DNA from: M1-B18 sp048264125 | GTDB lineage: Bacteria; Bacillota; Clostridia; Peptostreptococcales; Natronincolaceae | Reading direction: 5' to 3' | NCBI GenBank assembly: GCA_048264125.1 | Contig: JBLXDM010000005.1 | Span: 1 to 64,000, forward strand | DNA length: 64,000 nt | In this document: in pieces, positions 8,165-16,460 of the stretch | How the letters are laid out: the number at the start of each line of letters is the position of its first letter | Numbering within the stretch: the stretch's first letter is position 1 | Notes under the pieces: model-generated | Database searches by the model: none | The model's input: the letters and a program-made list of their open reading frames with translations, nothing else | What the model was told of the DNA's origin: nothing | Translations under genes and position numbers: made by a program

Positions 8165-8405
8165 AAAAACTCCTCCTTCTTTTTTCTTATTGCTTAATTG
8201 TGCAATAAAATTATGTTAGACCTGCACAATATTAATATTTTATTAACAAGCAATACATACACAACATTATTCCAGCTTACATTCCGGTTTAAATTTAAAA
8301 ACACCGGTGTTTCTTATACAAATAATGCAGCGTGTTTTGTATTTTCTTGTACATCTTAATACTGCAGCTGTAGGAAGGAGTGAGTCTATATAGAATTTGA
8401 ACTAG
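8165..8405 (-). promoter_or_regulatory. Long 5' leader of the transporter operon with palindrome and repeated motif
   Basis: About 240 bases lie between the predicted sigma-54 transcription start (near 8405) and the transporter start codon. They hold a perfect 14-bp palindrome at 8299-8312 (AAACACCGGTGTTT). The motif TGCACAATATT at 8223-8233 recurs inverted at 8451-8461, and CACAATATT also at 8430-8438. No ORF or strong terminator was seen. Function is unknown. Confidence 0.4.
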
Positions 8406-8415
8406 AATAATATAT

Positions 8416-8431
8416 TGCAATTTTGATGCCA
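8416..8431 (-). promoter_or_regulatory. Sigma-54 (-24/-12) promoter of the transporter-dehydrogenase operon
   Basis: The minus strand reads TGGCA-TCAAAA-TTGCA, with exactly 10 bases between the invariant GG and GC, as in the consensus TGGCAC-N5-TTGCW. It points at the transporter operon, and the adjacent gene on the other side encodes a sigma-54 activator. Confidence 0.82.
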
Positions 8432-8484
8432 CAATATTCTCTAAATTAAAAATATTGTGCATAGACTCCTCTTCTCCTTGTAAA

Positions 8485-8510
8485 TGCTGTATATCTGCAG
8501 GCCTACAGCA
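8485..8510. promoter_or_regulatory. Candidate activator-binding site (UAS) upstream of the sigma-54 promoter
   Basis: An inverted repeat has 7-bp arms TGCTGTA and TACAGCA separated by 12 bp. It is centred about 70 bp upstream of the -24 element, in the range used by enhancer-binding proteins. A related half-site, CTGCAGCTGTAG, occurs at 8362-8373. Confidence 0.5.
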
Positions 8511-8660
8511 GCCGGTCTATTAAACTATTATACTGCCCTAATAATTTAACGTCTAATTTTCGACGCTTTTTATTAGCTGCTATAAAGCAATACGTCATTA
8601 AAATGTTGAAATTATATAAAGCACAGGTATATTGTCGATATTTCGTCACATCGTCCGATA

Positions 8661-10430
8661 TTAGACATTTAATTCCTTCTCATATTGCTTCAGCTTATAA
8701 TACAGGGTTGTCCGGGGAATATTCAATATTTTTGCAGCCTTTGTTTTATTTCCCTTGGCTTTCTTTAATGCATTTTCAAGCAAATCAATTTCCAGGCTTC
8801 TCAGATTGTGGTCCAGCTGCTGTAGCTTAATTCTTTTATTTGGCCCCTCCGTTATACCCTCTAAAATATACTGAGGTATGATCTCCTTCGTTAGCCTTTT
8901 GTCGTGGCATAGCACCACCATGTGCTCTACTGTATTTTTCAGCTCCCTGATATTGCCCTTCCAGTTATATTTTAAAAGAATATTAAAAACATCCTTTTCT
9001 ACATAGTCAATCTCAATATTATTCTTTTCACATATCTCTGAAAGAAAGCTGTTGAAAAGCACCACAATATCCTCTCTTCTCTCCCTGAGAGGAGGCAGAT
9101 CCAATTCCACAACATTTAACCTGTAATAGAGGTCCTCTCTAAAGCTGCCGTTTCGTACCATTTCCTTTAGATCCTTATTGGTAGCGGATATAATTCTAAC
9201 GTCCACGCTATTGTATTTTTCTGAGCCAATGGGCTTTACCTTCCCCTCCTGCAGAACCCTCAACAGCTTGGCCTGAAGCTCCAGCGGCAAATCTCCGATT
9301 TCATCCAGAAACAATGTGCCATCGTTGGCTAATTCAAAATATCCGACCTTTCCGTTTTTTAAGGCACCTGTAAAAGCCCCGCCTACATAACCGAAAAATT
9401 CGCTCTCGAAGAGGGTTGGCGGTATAGCGCTACAGTTTACTGGTATAAAATGTCCGACTCTTCCGCTGTGCTGATGAATAGCCCTGGCAAATATCTCCTT
9501 GCCTGTGCCGCTTTCCCCTGTTATTAGGACACTGGTGTTGGTCTTTGCAACATGCTTTGCCAGCTGAATTCTGTTTTGTATTTTCGGATTTTTACCATTG
9601 ATATGTCCAAGAGAAAAGCTTCCTTTTGTGATTCTTTCTACCTCCTCCTTTAGGAGGTCTATTTCAAAATTGGCATTTTCAAGCTTTGCACTTAGATTAC
9701 GATACTCAGTAACATCCCTCTCGGTAGCCACCACCCCTAAAAATTCGCCGTCAATGTATATGGGCAATGCACTGATGATAACAAAGTAGTTGGGCTTTGG
9801 GGAGTGATAAATATTCTCTATGGGGACCTGCTCCTCTAAAACCGAAAGGGTTAGGGCATTGGGAAAAAACTCCTCCAGCGGCTTATATAGAATATCCTTT
9901 GACATGATGCCATAATTTTTTTCAGCGCTTTTATTCCAGAATAGGACATTCCCCTGAGGATCGGTAACAGTAACCGCCTCATGCATATGGTTGATGATAT
10001 CCTTATACTGGAGATTAATGGATTCCAGCTTCATATAATAGCTGTTCAGTATGTTATCGCTTCTGACAATGCCTACGAGCCTGTCCTCCTCCATCACCGG
10101 CAGCCTTCCAATTTTGTTTTCAATAAGAATTTTTCTTGCGTCCTCTATCAGCATATCGGACCCTACCGTTAATATGCTGCGGGACATGTATGCCGATACC
10201 GGCATATTTATATTTTCATTGCTTCTCTTAATTAAGGATACATCCGTCAAGGTCAGTATTCCTAAAGGCTGCTCCCCATCATGAGACCTATCCATAATTA
10301 ATATTTCAGGGATATTATTATAAATCATCAGCTCGACTGCCTCTGAAACATGAAGCTCAGGAGCCACCTTAAGCAGATTAGTTGATAATATCTCCTTTAT
10401 TGTATACTGAAATAATTGATTTTCCAGCAT
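8661..10430 (-). CDS. Sigma-54-dependent activator with CBS pair, PAS domain and Fis-type HTH
   Basis: This is a 589-residue protein if it starts at ATG 10430, which has AAGGGG upstream; an in-frame TTG 18 bases earlier is possible. A tandem CBS pair occupies about residues 1-130, a PAS domain 140-250 and the AAA+ domain about 275-510 with Walker A GESGTGKE near 300 and the sigma-54-contact loop GAFTGA near 350. A Fis-type HTH takes the last 45 residues. CBS pairs bind adenosyl nucleotides and PAS binds small ligands (known), so it may sense energy state plus substrate. PrdR, which controls proline reductase in clostridia, has a similar make-up. It most likely drives the promoter at 8416-8431. 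Confidence 0.92.
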   Translation of the reverse strand: MLENQLFQYTIKEILSTNLLKVAPELHVSEAVELMIYNNIPEILIMDRSHDGEQPLGILTLTDVSLIKRSNENINMPVSAYMSRSILTVGSDMLIEDARKILIENKIGRLPVMEEDRLVGIVRSDNILNSYYMKLESINLQYKDIINHMHEAVTVTDPQGNVLFWNKSAEKNYGIMSKDILYKPLEEFFPNALTLSVLEEQVPIENIYHSPKPNYFVIISALPIYIDGEFLGVVATERDVTEYRNLSAKLENANFEIDLLKEEVERITKGSFSLGHINGKNPKIQNRIQLAKHVAKTNTSVLITGESGTGKEIFARAIHQHSGRVGHFIPVNCSAIPPTLFESEFFGYVGGAFTGALKNGKVGYFELANDGTLFLDEIGDLPLELQAKLLRVLQEGKVKPIGSEKYNSVDVRIISATNKDLKEMVRNGSFREDLYYRLNVVELDLPPLRERREDIVVLFNSFLSEICEKNNIEIDYVEKDVFNILLKYNWKGNIRELKNTVEHMVVLCHDKRLTKEIIPQYILEGITEGPNKRIKLQQLDHNLRSLEIDLLENALKKAKGNKTKAAKILNIPRTTLYYKLKQYEKELNV

Positions 10431-10491
10431 TTTCTCATTCCCCTTCAATTAAAATTACAAAGCCTATTAATACTTTTTAATAAATGGCATA

Positions 10492-10524
10492 AATAAAAAG
10501 TAAGGATAATCCTTACTTTTTATT
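10492..10524 (-). terminator. Intrinsic terminator of asnS
   Basis: A perfect 16-bp stem (AATAAAAAGTAAGGAT with its complement) closes a tiny loop and has A/T flanks on both sides. It lies 46 bases after the asnS stop and may work in both directions. Confidence 0.85.
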
Positions 10525-10569
10525 AAATAAATTATTACATTTTCATAATATATTATAGCAGATATTTTA

Positions 10570-11868
10570 CTATGGATAAACCCTATTTAATGTTCTAGCA
10601 AATGGAATAGTTTGTCGAATATGGTCAATTCCGCAAATCCACGCCACAGTTCTTTCTAAGCCCAAGCCGAAGCCTGAATGAGGAACGGTTCCGTATCTTC
10701 TTAGGTCTATATACCACTCATATATATCCTGAGGAAGATTCTCCTCCTTGATTCTTTCAAGCAGAAAATCCAGATCATGGATTCTCTCAGAGCCCCCGAT
10801 AATTTCTCCATAGCCCTCAGGAGCAATTAAATCGGCTCCCAAAACTACCTTTGGGTTTGAAGGGTCCGGCTGCATATAGAAGGCCTTCATTTCAGTAGGG
10901 AAATGGGTTATGAATACCGGCTTATCATACTGCTCTGCAATATGAGTTTCATGCGGTGCTCCGAAATCATCCCCCCATTGGAACTCAAAGCCAGCCTCCT
11001 GCAGCATTTTCACTGCATCGGTATAGGTAATTCTAGGGAAGGGAGCCTTCACATTTTCCAAGGCCGTTGTATCCCTCTGCAATATTTTAAGCTCTGTTTT
11101 CTTGTTCTCTAAAACCGTTTCAATGATGTACTGAATCATTTCCTGCTGAACCTCTAAATTGCCTTCAAAGTCAACATAGGACATTTCTGGCTCAATCATC
11201 CAGAATTCATTTAAATGCTTTCTGGTTTTTGATTTTTCTGCTCTAAAGGTGGGGCCAAAGCTATATACCTTACCAAAGGCCATCGCTGCAGCCTCGGCAT
11301 ACATTTGCCCTGTCTGTGACAGATATGCCTTTTCTCCGAAATAATCCAGCTCAAATAATTCTGTTGTACCCTCGCAGGAGGATGGCGTTATAATCGGTGG
11401 CTCAACTAGAGTGAAGCCCCTATCGTGGAAAAAGTTCCTGATGGCAAGGTTTATTTCATCACGGATTCTTAAAATCGCATTTTGCTTCGGCGTACGCATC
11501 CACAGATGACGATGCTCCATTAAAAAGTCCGTACCATGCTCCTTAAGGGAAATCGGATAGCCTTCATTCGCTATACTGACAGGCTTAACCTCCTTCACTA
11601 AAATTTCAAAGCCGCTGGGGGCTCTGTCATCCCTCTGTACTAATCCAATCATTTCTATTGATGACTCCTGTGTTAGCTTTTTACATGTCTCGAAAAGCTC
11701 CTCTGGAACCTCGTTTTTTACTACTACCCCTTGGATAAAGCCTGTTCCGTCTCTAAATTGAAGGAAATGAATTTTTCCACTGGAGCGCTTATTATATAAC
11801 CAGCCCTTCAGCAGCACCTCCTGCTGATCATATTGACTAATTTCAGCGATTGTAGTTTGATTAATCAT
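10570..11868 (-). CDS. asnS: Asparaginyl-tRNA synthetase
   Basis: This is a 432-residue class IIb synthetase that charges tRNA-Asn. An OB-fold anticodon-binding domain (about residues 15-105) precedes the class II core. Motif 2 is visible as FRAEKSKTRKHLNEFWMIE and motif 3 as GLGLERTVAWICG near the C-terminus, followed by IRQTIPFART, which favours Asn over Asp specificity. The start chosen is ATG 11868, behind GGAGGTGTAAAT; a longer frame to 11910 has no such site and would overlap purB. No T-box leader was seen, and it lies 25 bases after purB. Confidence 0.95.
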   Translation of the reverse strand: MINQTTIAEISQYDQQEVLLKGWLYNKRSSGKIHFLQFRDGTGFIQGVVVKNEVPEELFETCKKLTQESSIEMIGLVQRDDRAPSGFEILVKEVKPVSIANEGYPISLKEHGTDFLMEHRHLWMRTPKQNAILRIRDEINLAIRNFFHDRGFTLVEPPIITPSSCEGTTELFELDYFGEKAYLSQTGQMYAEAAAMAFGKVYSFGPTFRAEKSKTRKHLNEFWMIEPEMSYVDFEGNLEVQQEMIQYIIETVLENKKTELKILQRDTTALENVKAPFPRITYTDAVKMLQEAGFEFQWGDDFGAPHETHIAEQYDKPVFITHFPTEMKAFYMQPDPSNPKVVLGADLIAPEGYGEIIGGSERIHDLDFLLERIKEENLPQDIYEWYIDLRRYGTVPHSGFGLGLERTVAWICGIDHIRQTIPFARTLNRVYP

Positions 11869-11893
11869 ATTTACACCTCCGTAAAATGTGTGT

Positions 11894-13327
11894 CTATACC
11901 TTAAGATCAACCTCTAAGCCTAATAGCTCTCGGTTTTCACTAATAATTGGATTTATATATTCCTCTAAAAACTCATCCACCTGCTGTGGCGCCCGACCTA
12001 CGAATTTGATGGGGTCCAGCAGCTCCAGAATATCCTCCTTTGTCAGGCCAAAGGTAGGGTCCTGCAGTATTCTATCCAGCAAATCATTTGGTTTTCCCTC
12101 CAGCTTAACCTGCTTTGCAGCCTCTATAGAATGTAGCCTTATGCCTTCATGCAGCTCCTGACGATCTCCCCCACGCTTTACGGCCTCCATCAAAATATTC
12201 TCTGTTGCCATAAAGGGAAGCTCAGCCTCCACATGCAGCTTTATCATTTTATCGTAGACCACTAGGCCATCGCATACATTAATTGCAATTTCTAAGATGG
12301 CATCTGCAGCTAAAAAAGCCTCCGGCACAGCGATTCTCTTATTTGCAGAGTCATCCAGAGTTCTCTCAAACCACTGGGTGGATGCCGTCATGGCAGTGTT
12401 TTGCTGGGCAGCTATGACGTATCTTGCTAGAGAGGCAATTCTTTCACTCCTCATTGGGTTTCTCTTGTAGGCCATGGCAGAGGAGCCGATTTGGTTCTTT
12501 TCAAAGGGCTCTTCAATTTCCTTTAGGCTCTGTAGCAAACGTATATCATTGGTCATTTTATGCAGGCTTTGGGCGATGCCGCTTAGAACTGTTAAAACCT
12601 CAAAGTCCAGCTTTCTTGAATAGGTTTGTCCCGTTACAGGGAAGGCCTTATCAAAGCCCATCTTATTCGCAACCCTCTTCTCCAGCTCCTTCACCTTTGA
12701 GGTGTCGTCATTGAAAAGACTCATAAAGCTGGCCTGTGTACCGGTAGTCCCCTTTACTCCCCTGAGCTTCATTCTACTAATCTGGAACTCCAGATTTTCA
12801 AAATCCATTAATAGCTCCTGAAGCCATAGGGTTCCTCGCTTCCCTACAGTTGTTAGCTGAGCTGGCTGGAAGTGGGTAAAGCCAAGGGTTGGCAAAGCCT
12901 TATATTCGTTGCAGAAATTAGCCAGAACATCTATAAGGTTGACCATTTTTTTCTTGATTAACTCCAGGGCCTCCTTCATTACTATAACGTCGGTATTGTC
13001 TCCGACATAAGCACTGGTGGCACCCAAATGTATGATTCCCTTTGCATTGGGGCATTGCTGACCATAGGCAAATACGTGGGACATAACATCATGTCGGGTT
13101 TCCTTTTCTCTTTGGGCTGCTACCTCATAATTAATATTGTCTTTGTTTGCTCTTAATTCCTCCAGCTGCTCCTCCGTTATCGGAAGCCCCAGCTCCTGCT
13201 CTGCCTCTGCTAAGGCTATCCAAAGCCTTCTCCATGTTCTAAATTTGTTGTCGGAGGAAAATATGTAGGACATCTCTTTACTGGCATAACGCTCGTTAAG
13301 AGGATTTTGATAGGCTGATCTATTCAA
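11894..13327 (-). CDS. purB: Adenylosuccinate lyase
   Basis: This 477-residue member of the fumarase/aspartase superfamily splits adenylosuccinate and SAICAR, releasing fumarate, in purine synthesis. The superfamily signature GSSAMAYKRNPMRSERI is near residue 290 and the catalytic-His region THFQPAQ near 155. It starts at TTG 13327 with AAGGAGAG about 8 bases upstream. The purine operon is not nearby. It is placed between an aminotransferase and asnS, all three connected to aspartate/asparagine metabolism, which may be coincidence. Confidence 0.95.
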   Translation of the reverse strand: MNRSAYQNPLNERYASKEMSYIFSSDNKFRTWRRLWIALAEAEQELGLPITEEQLEELRANKDNINYEVAAQREKETRHDVMSHVFAYGQQCPNAKGIIHLGATSAYVGDNTDVIVMKEALELIKKKMVNLIDVLANFCNEYKALPTLGFTHFQPAQLTTVGKRGTLWLQELLMDFENLEFQISRMKLRGVKGTTGTQASFMSLFNDDTSKVKELEKRVANKMGFDKAFPVTGQTYSRKLDFEVLTVLSGIAQSLHKMTNDIRLLQSLKEIEEPFEKNQIGSSAMAYKRNPMRSERIASLARYVIAAQQNTAMTASTQWFERTLDDSANKRIAVPEAFLAADAILEIAINVCDGLVVYDKMIKLHVEAELPFMATENILMEAVKRGGDRQELHEGIRLHSIEAAKQVKLEGKPNDLLDRILQDPTFGLTKEDILELLDPIKFVGRAPQQVDEFLEEYINPIISENRELLGLEVDLKV

Positions 13328-13372
13328 GGCGCTATCTCTCCTTTCTAATTGTGTATGTTTGTATATTGAGAA

Positions 13373-13397
13373 AAGATATGAGAAATCCTCATATCTT
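13373..13397 (-). terminator. Intrinsic terminator overlapping the aminotransferase stop codon
   Basis: A 10-bp stem (AAGATATGAG / CTCATATCTT) with a 5-base loop is followed on the minus strand by TTTCTC. The first arm overlaps the stop codon at 13396-13398. Confidence 0.75.
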
Positions 13398-14589
13398 AGC
13401 TATTTATCAATTGGTCGATACGGCTTAATCCTTCTTTAATATTATCCATAGAATTTGCATAGGAGAGACGGATATAATCATCGGCACCAAAGGCAATCCC
13501 TGGAACAGCAGCCACCTTAGCCTCCTCCAGCATAAGCTCAGAGAAGCTCAAGGAGCCATTGATCAGCTTACCCTTAGCCTCGGTTCCTATTATCTTGGAT
13601 ATATTCATCATGATATAAAAGGCGCCCTTTGCCTCAATGCAGGAAAGGCCTTTAATGCTATTAATTCTCTCCACCATATATTTTCTTCTTTCATCAAAGG
13701 CTAGTCTCATGTCTTCAATTGATTCATCACTGCTGGTTAGTGCAGCAACACTGGCATATTGAGCTATGGTATTGGGGTGAGAGGTGGCATGACTCTGTAC
13801 ATTCCCCATAATCTTAGCAATTTGGAGGTTAGAGGCTGTATAGCCGATCCTCCAGCCCGTCATGGCGTAGGCCTTCGACATCCCATTTATAACGATAGTA
13901 ATATCCTTTATTTTATCATTTAGGCTTGCTATGCTGATATGCTCTGCACCGGCATAAACCAGCTTTTCATAGATTTCGTCGGAAATAACGATGATGTTTT
14001 TCTCAACAGCAACCTCAGCTATAGCCTCAAGCTCCTCTCTTGTATAAAGAGAGCCTGTAGGATTTGAAGGACTGTTAAGAATCAGCGCCTTTGTATTTGG
14101 CGTTATGGCTGCTATTAAATCCTCTTTGCTTAGCTTGAACTCATTTTCCTCTGTGCAATTTACTATAACCGGAACCCCTGCGGATATCTTCACCAGTTCA
14201 GGATAGCTTACCCAATAGGGGGCAGGTATAATTACCTCATCACCGGGATTGCATATTGCCTCTAATGCATTATGTAGTGCTTGCTTGGCACCATTAGATA
14301 CGATGATTTCCTCTGGTCTGTATTGAAGCTGATTGTCCTTCTTTAGCTTTTTGCATATTTCTTCTCTAAGCTTTGGAAAACCGGATGCAGCGGTATATCT
14401 GGTGAAGCCTTTATCCAATGCCTCTATAGCCGCCGCCTTTATATGATCTGGAGTGTCAAAATCTGGCTCACCTACACCAAAGCTAATGACATTTATTCCT
14501 TCAGACATCATTTGCTTTGCCTTAGAGTCAATAGCCAGTGTTATTGAAGCTGCAATGCTTTGATTTTTTTCAGATAATCGTATGTTCAT
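13396..14589 (-). CDS. Pyridoxal-phosphate aminotransferase, aspartate/aromatic type
   Basis: This is a 397-residue class I aminotransferase if it starts at ATG 14589, which follows TGGAGGGAAG; the longer frame lacks a good site. The PLP lysine sits in SKAYAMTGWRIGY near residue 237, and the Asn-Pro-containing substrate motif SNPTGSLYTREEL is near 170. Bacillus/Clostridium AspC and PatA proteins have this pattern and interconvert aspartate, glutamate and aromatic or branched keto acids. A role in the last step of Phe/Tyr synthesis is possible given the aro genes 2 kb away, but specificity cannot be read. Confidence 0.88.
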   Translation of the reverse strand: MNIRLSEKNQSIAASITLAIDSKAKQMMSEGINVISFGVGEPDFDTPDHIKAAAIEALDKGFTRYTAASGFPKLREEICKKLKKDNQLQYRPEEIIVSNGAKQALHNALEAICNPGDEVIIPAPYWVSYPELVKISAGVPVIVNCTEENEFKLSKEDLIAAITPNTKALILNSPSNPTGSLYTREELEAIAEVAVEKNIIVISDEIYEKLVYAGAEHISIASLNDKIKDITIVINGMSKAYAMTGWRIGYTASNLQIAKIMGNVQSHATSHPNTIAQYASVAALTSSDESIEDMRLAFDERRKYMVERINSIKGLSCIEAKGAFYIMMNISKIIGTEAKGKLINGSLSFSELMLEEAKVAAVPGIAFGADDYIRLSYANSMDNIKEGLSRIDQLINS

Positions 14590-14671
14590 TTTTACTTCCC
14601 TCCAGTAGGATTGTCCTATATTTACTAAATTAACCAATCTATATTATTTTAACAAATTATTATCTATTTTG

Positions 14672-15049
14672 CTATATAGATTTATAAAGTTCCGTCATTA
14701 TGCATTCCAGCATTTTTAGTGCATCCTTTAGGGAGGGCTGGTACAGCAGCTTTATTCTATTATAGTGTTCAATGCCGCTATCTGTGATCCTATAGCTGCG
14801 AATAGACCTCTTGTCGGGCTCCCTCCACCAGCCATAGATATATTCCTCAGCCTCCAGCTCCCTCAGCATAGGATATATCATGCCTGGGCTTGGTGCCCAA
14901 TTATCCTTTAATCTGCTTCTGATCTCATCTATGATTTCATTGCCGTAATAGCTCTTTTCGTTTAAAAGGTGTAGAATAAACAGCTTTGTAAACTGAGTTG
15001 TACTGATTTTCGTCGGAAATTGACGGCTTCGTTCCCCTTTATAAGTCAT
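14672..15049 (-). CDS. PadR-family transcriptional regulator
   Basis: This 125-residue protein has the PadR winged-helix pattern: TKLFILHLLNEKSYYGNEI near residue 21 and SPGMIYPMLRELEAEEYI near 54, followed by a dimerisation helix. PadR proteins repress detoxification or transporter genes and respond to small molecules. GGGAGTGA precedes the ATG. No typical partner transporter is next to it; the PHP gene lies 25 bases upstream, so the two may be cotranscribed. Ligand unknown. Confidence 0.85.
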   Translation of the reverse strand: MTYKGERSRQFPTKISTTQFTKLFILHLLNEKSYYGNEIIDEIRSRLKDNWAPSPGMIYPMLRELEAEEYIYGWWREPDKRSIRSYRITDSGIEHYNRIKLLYQPSLKDALKMLECIMTELYKSI

Positions 15050-15073
15050 ATAATCACTCCCAAAATCCCTTAT

Positions 15074-15892
15074 TTATTCTATAATAAATGCCTTTATCGC
15101 ATCTATGGCGATTTTAACCTCCCCTAAATCGCTGCGGGCCTCCGTAGCCCTTGGGATACTGTGAAAGTCTGAGCCTGCAGTTACTAAGAGCCCGTATTTA
15201 ACAGTAAGCGCAAGGAATGCTTTGCTTTTTTCTTGGCTGTGATCAGGATGATACACCTCGATCCCGTCAATACCATGACCTATAAGCTCCTCCACCAAGG
15301 CAGAATTCTTTACAAGACCAGGATGGGCCATTACCGCTATCCCGCCTGCTCCTTTTATTAGGTCTACGGCATCAAAGGGGCTTAGCTTATATCTTGGAAC
15401 ATAGGCAGGACAGCCCTTATTTAGATATTTCTCAAAGGCCTCCTGTACAGTTTCTATATATCCCTTACTAATCAGCCCTCGGGCTATATGGGGTCTCCCT
15501 ATAACCCCCTCCTGAGCGATGTCCCTTATCTCCTGAAAATCTATTTTAAATCCATTGTCATTTAATCGACGGATAATTTTCTCTGCCCTTATGGTTCTCT
15601 CATTATGTAGTATTTCCAATGTATTTAATAGCTCTGGGTTGCTGTAATCAATCCCATAGCCCAAAATATGAATTTCCTCATCCTTGTATTCTGTGCTTAG
15701 CTCTATGCCGGGTATCACAAGCATTCCCTTTTTTCTTCCGTAGCAAATTGCTGCCTCAAGCCCGGCTATCGTGTCATGGTCGGTAATTGCAACACCTGCA
15801 AGCCCCTTGCTAAGGGCATAATCAATTATCTCCACCGGAGAAAGCTCTCCGTCAGAGGCTGTGGTATGGATATGCATATCTATATACTTCAT
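15074..15892 (-). CDS. PHP-domain phosphoesterase (RNase AM / 5'-3' exonuclease type)
   Basis: This 272-residue protein has the PHP metal motifs DMHIHTTASDGELSP (residues 5-19), ITDHDT near 37, GRPHIARGL near 137, MAHPG near 190 and GSDFH near 240. Proteins of this size in the family hydrolyse nucleoside 3',5'-bisphosphates or trim RNA 5' ends (E. coli YciV/RNase AM, known). It is cytoplasmic and metal-dependent. GAGGAG precedes the ATG. The exact substrate is inferred from family resemblance only. Confidence 0.82.
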   Translation of the reverse strand: MKYIDMHIHTTASDGELSPVEIIDYALSKGLAGVAITDHDTIAGLEAAICYGRKKGMLVIPGIELSTEYKDEEIHILGYGIDYSNPELLNTLEILHNERTIRAEKIIRRLNDNGFKIDFQEIRDIAQEGVIGRPHIARGLISKGYIETVQEAFEKYLNKGCPAYVPRYKLSPFDAVDLIKGAGGIAVMAHPGLVKNSALVEELIGHGIDGIEVYHPDHSQEKSKAFLALTVKYGLLVTAGSDFHSIPRATEARSDLGEVKIAIDAIKAFIIE

Positions 15893-16018
15893 ATTTGATT
15901 CTCCTCAAATATTGCTGTTTTTCCAATTAATATTATACCCCTTATATCAAATAGTATCAAAGGTGAAAATCCAAATAGGCTTAAATTTGATCGAAGCTTT
16001 ATTAGATGTTTTATTAAC
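15893..16018. other. AT-rich spacer upstream of the PHP gene
   Basis: This is the first part of a 568-base region without a protein gene. I see no ORF or clear promoter; the structured parts of the region are listed separately. Confidence 0.3.
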
Positions 16019-16202
16019 TAAGGAAATTGCATATTACCTTGGGAATGTATATATGTTTTAGTTTATAGAAAGTTAAAAGTTTATCGCGCATTGTCTAGGG
16101 CTAATACCCTTTAAATTCAATGAATTAGTCCGTGGGACACTAAGCAGGAAACTTTTGACTTTGTATAAACATAGTGCTCATCATTATTAAGCAATTTCCT
16201 TA
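16019..16202 (+). repeat. Nested hairpin element, copy A
   Basis: An outer 12-bp stem (TAAGGAAATTGC at 16019-16030 with GCAATTTCCTTA at 16191-16202) encloses a second stem of 22-base arms at 16061-16082 and 16149-16170, with one G-G mismatch and one G-U pair. Inside is a third stem (GGGCTAAT with ATTAGTCC). Between the second and third stems, the internal loop carries TCGCGCATT on one side and ACTAAGCAG on the other. Both 9-mers recur in the 24.7-25.2 kb array although the stems there differ completely. A diverged partial copy lies at 39004-39087. No ORF. Confidence 0.75.
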
Positions 16203-16380
16203 AACAAAGAACAAAGTGGCTTCGCCACGTTTGTTTTCCAGGGAACCCATGCGTTCTCTAGGACGCTTCGCCTTCGGTCGCCTCACTGTCTCGGCGCCGA
16301 TCGTGGCATAGTGTCACTTATTCGTGACACTACTCGCCTCTCCTTATTTTAATAAGGGGTGATACCCCCCTTAGCAACCC
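16203..16380. repeat. Cluster of small GC-rich hairpins
   Basis: At least four local palindromes follow each other: AACAAAGTGGC/GCCACGTTTGTT near 16210-16235, GCGT/ACGC near 16250-16265, GTGTCAC/GTGACAC near 16312-16331 and CCTTATT/AATAAGG near 16344-16359. The stretch is clearly richer in G+C than its surroundings and codes for nothing I recognise. REP-like sequences or an eroded mobile element are possible. Confidence 0.45.
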
Positions 16381-16414
16381 CCCATTTCATAGGAAATAAA
16401 CGAACTTGCCAATA

Positions 16415-16449
16415 AAATAAAAAAGGTCTGCCAATCGCTCAGCAGACTT
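16415..16449 (-). terminator. Intrinsic terminator of spoVS
   Basis: On the minus strand, AAGTCTGC pairs with GCAGACCTT and is followed by TTTTTATTTTATT. It begins 12 bases after the spoVS stop. Confidence 0.9.
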
Positions 16450-16460
16450 AATAATTAGTG

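Noticed and set aside
10449..10569. T-box riboswitch for asnS or the regulator
   Set aside because: No specifier loop or T-box sequence could be seen; the only structure is a plain terminator.
16203..16380. tRNA or rRNA fragment
   Set aside because: The stem-loops do not fit a cloverleaf, there is no T-loop consensus and no stretch resembles conserved rRNA.
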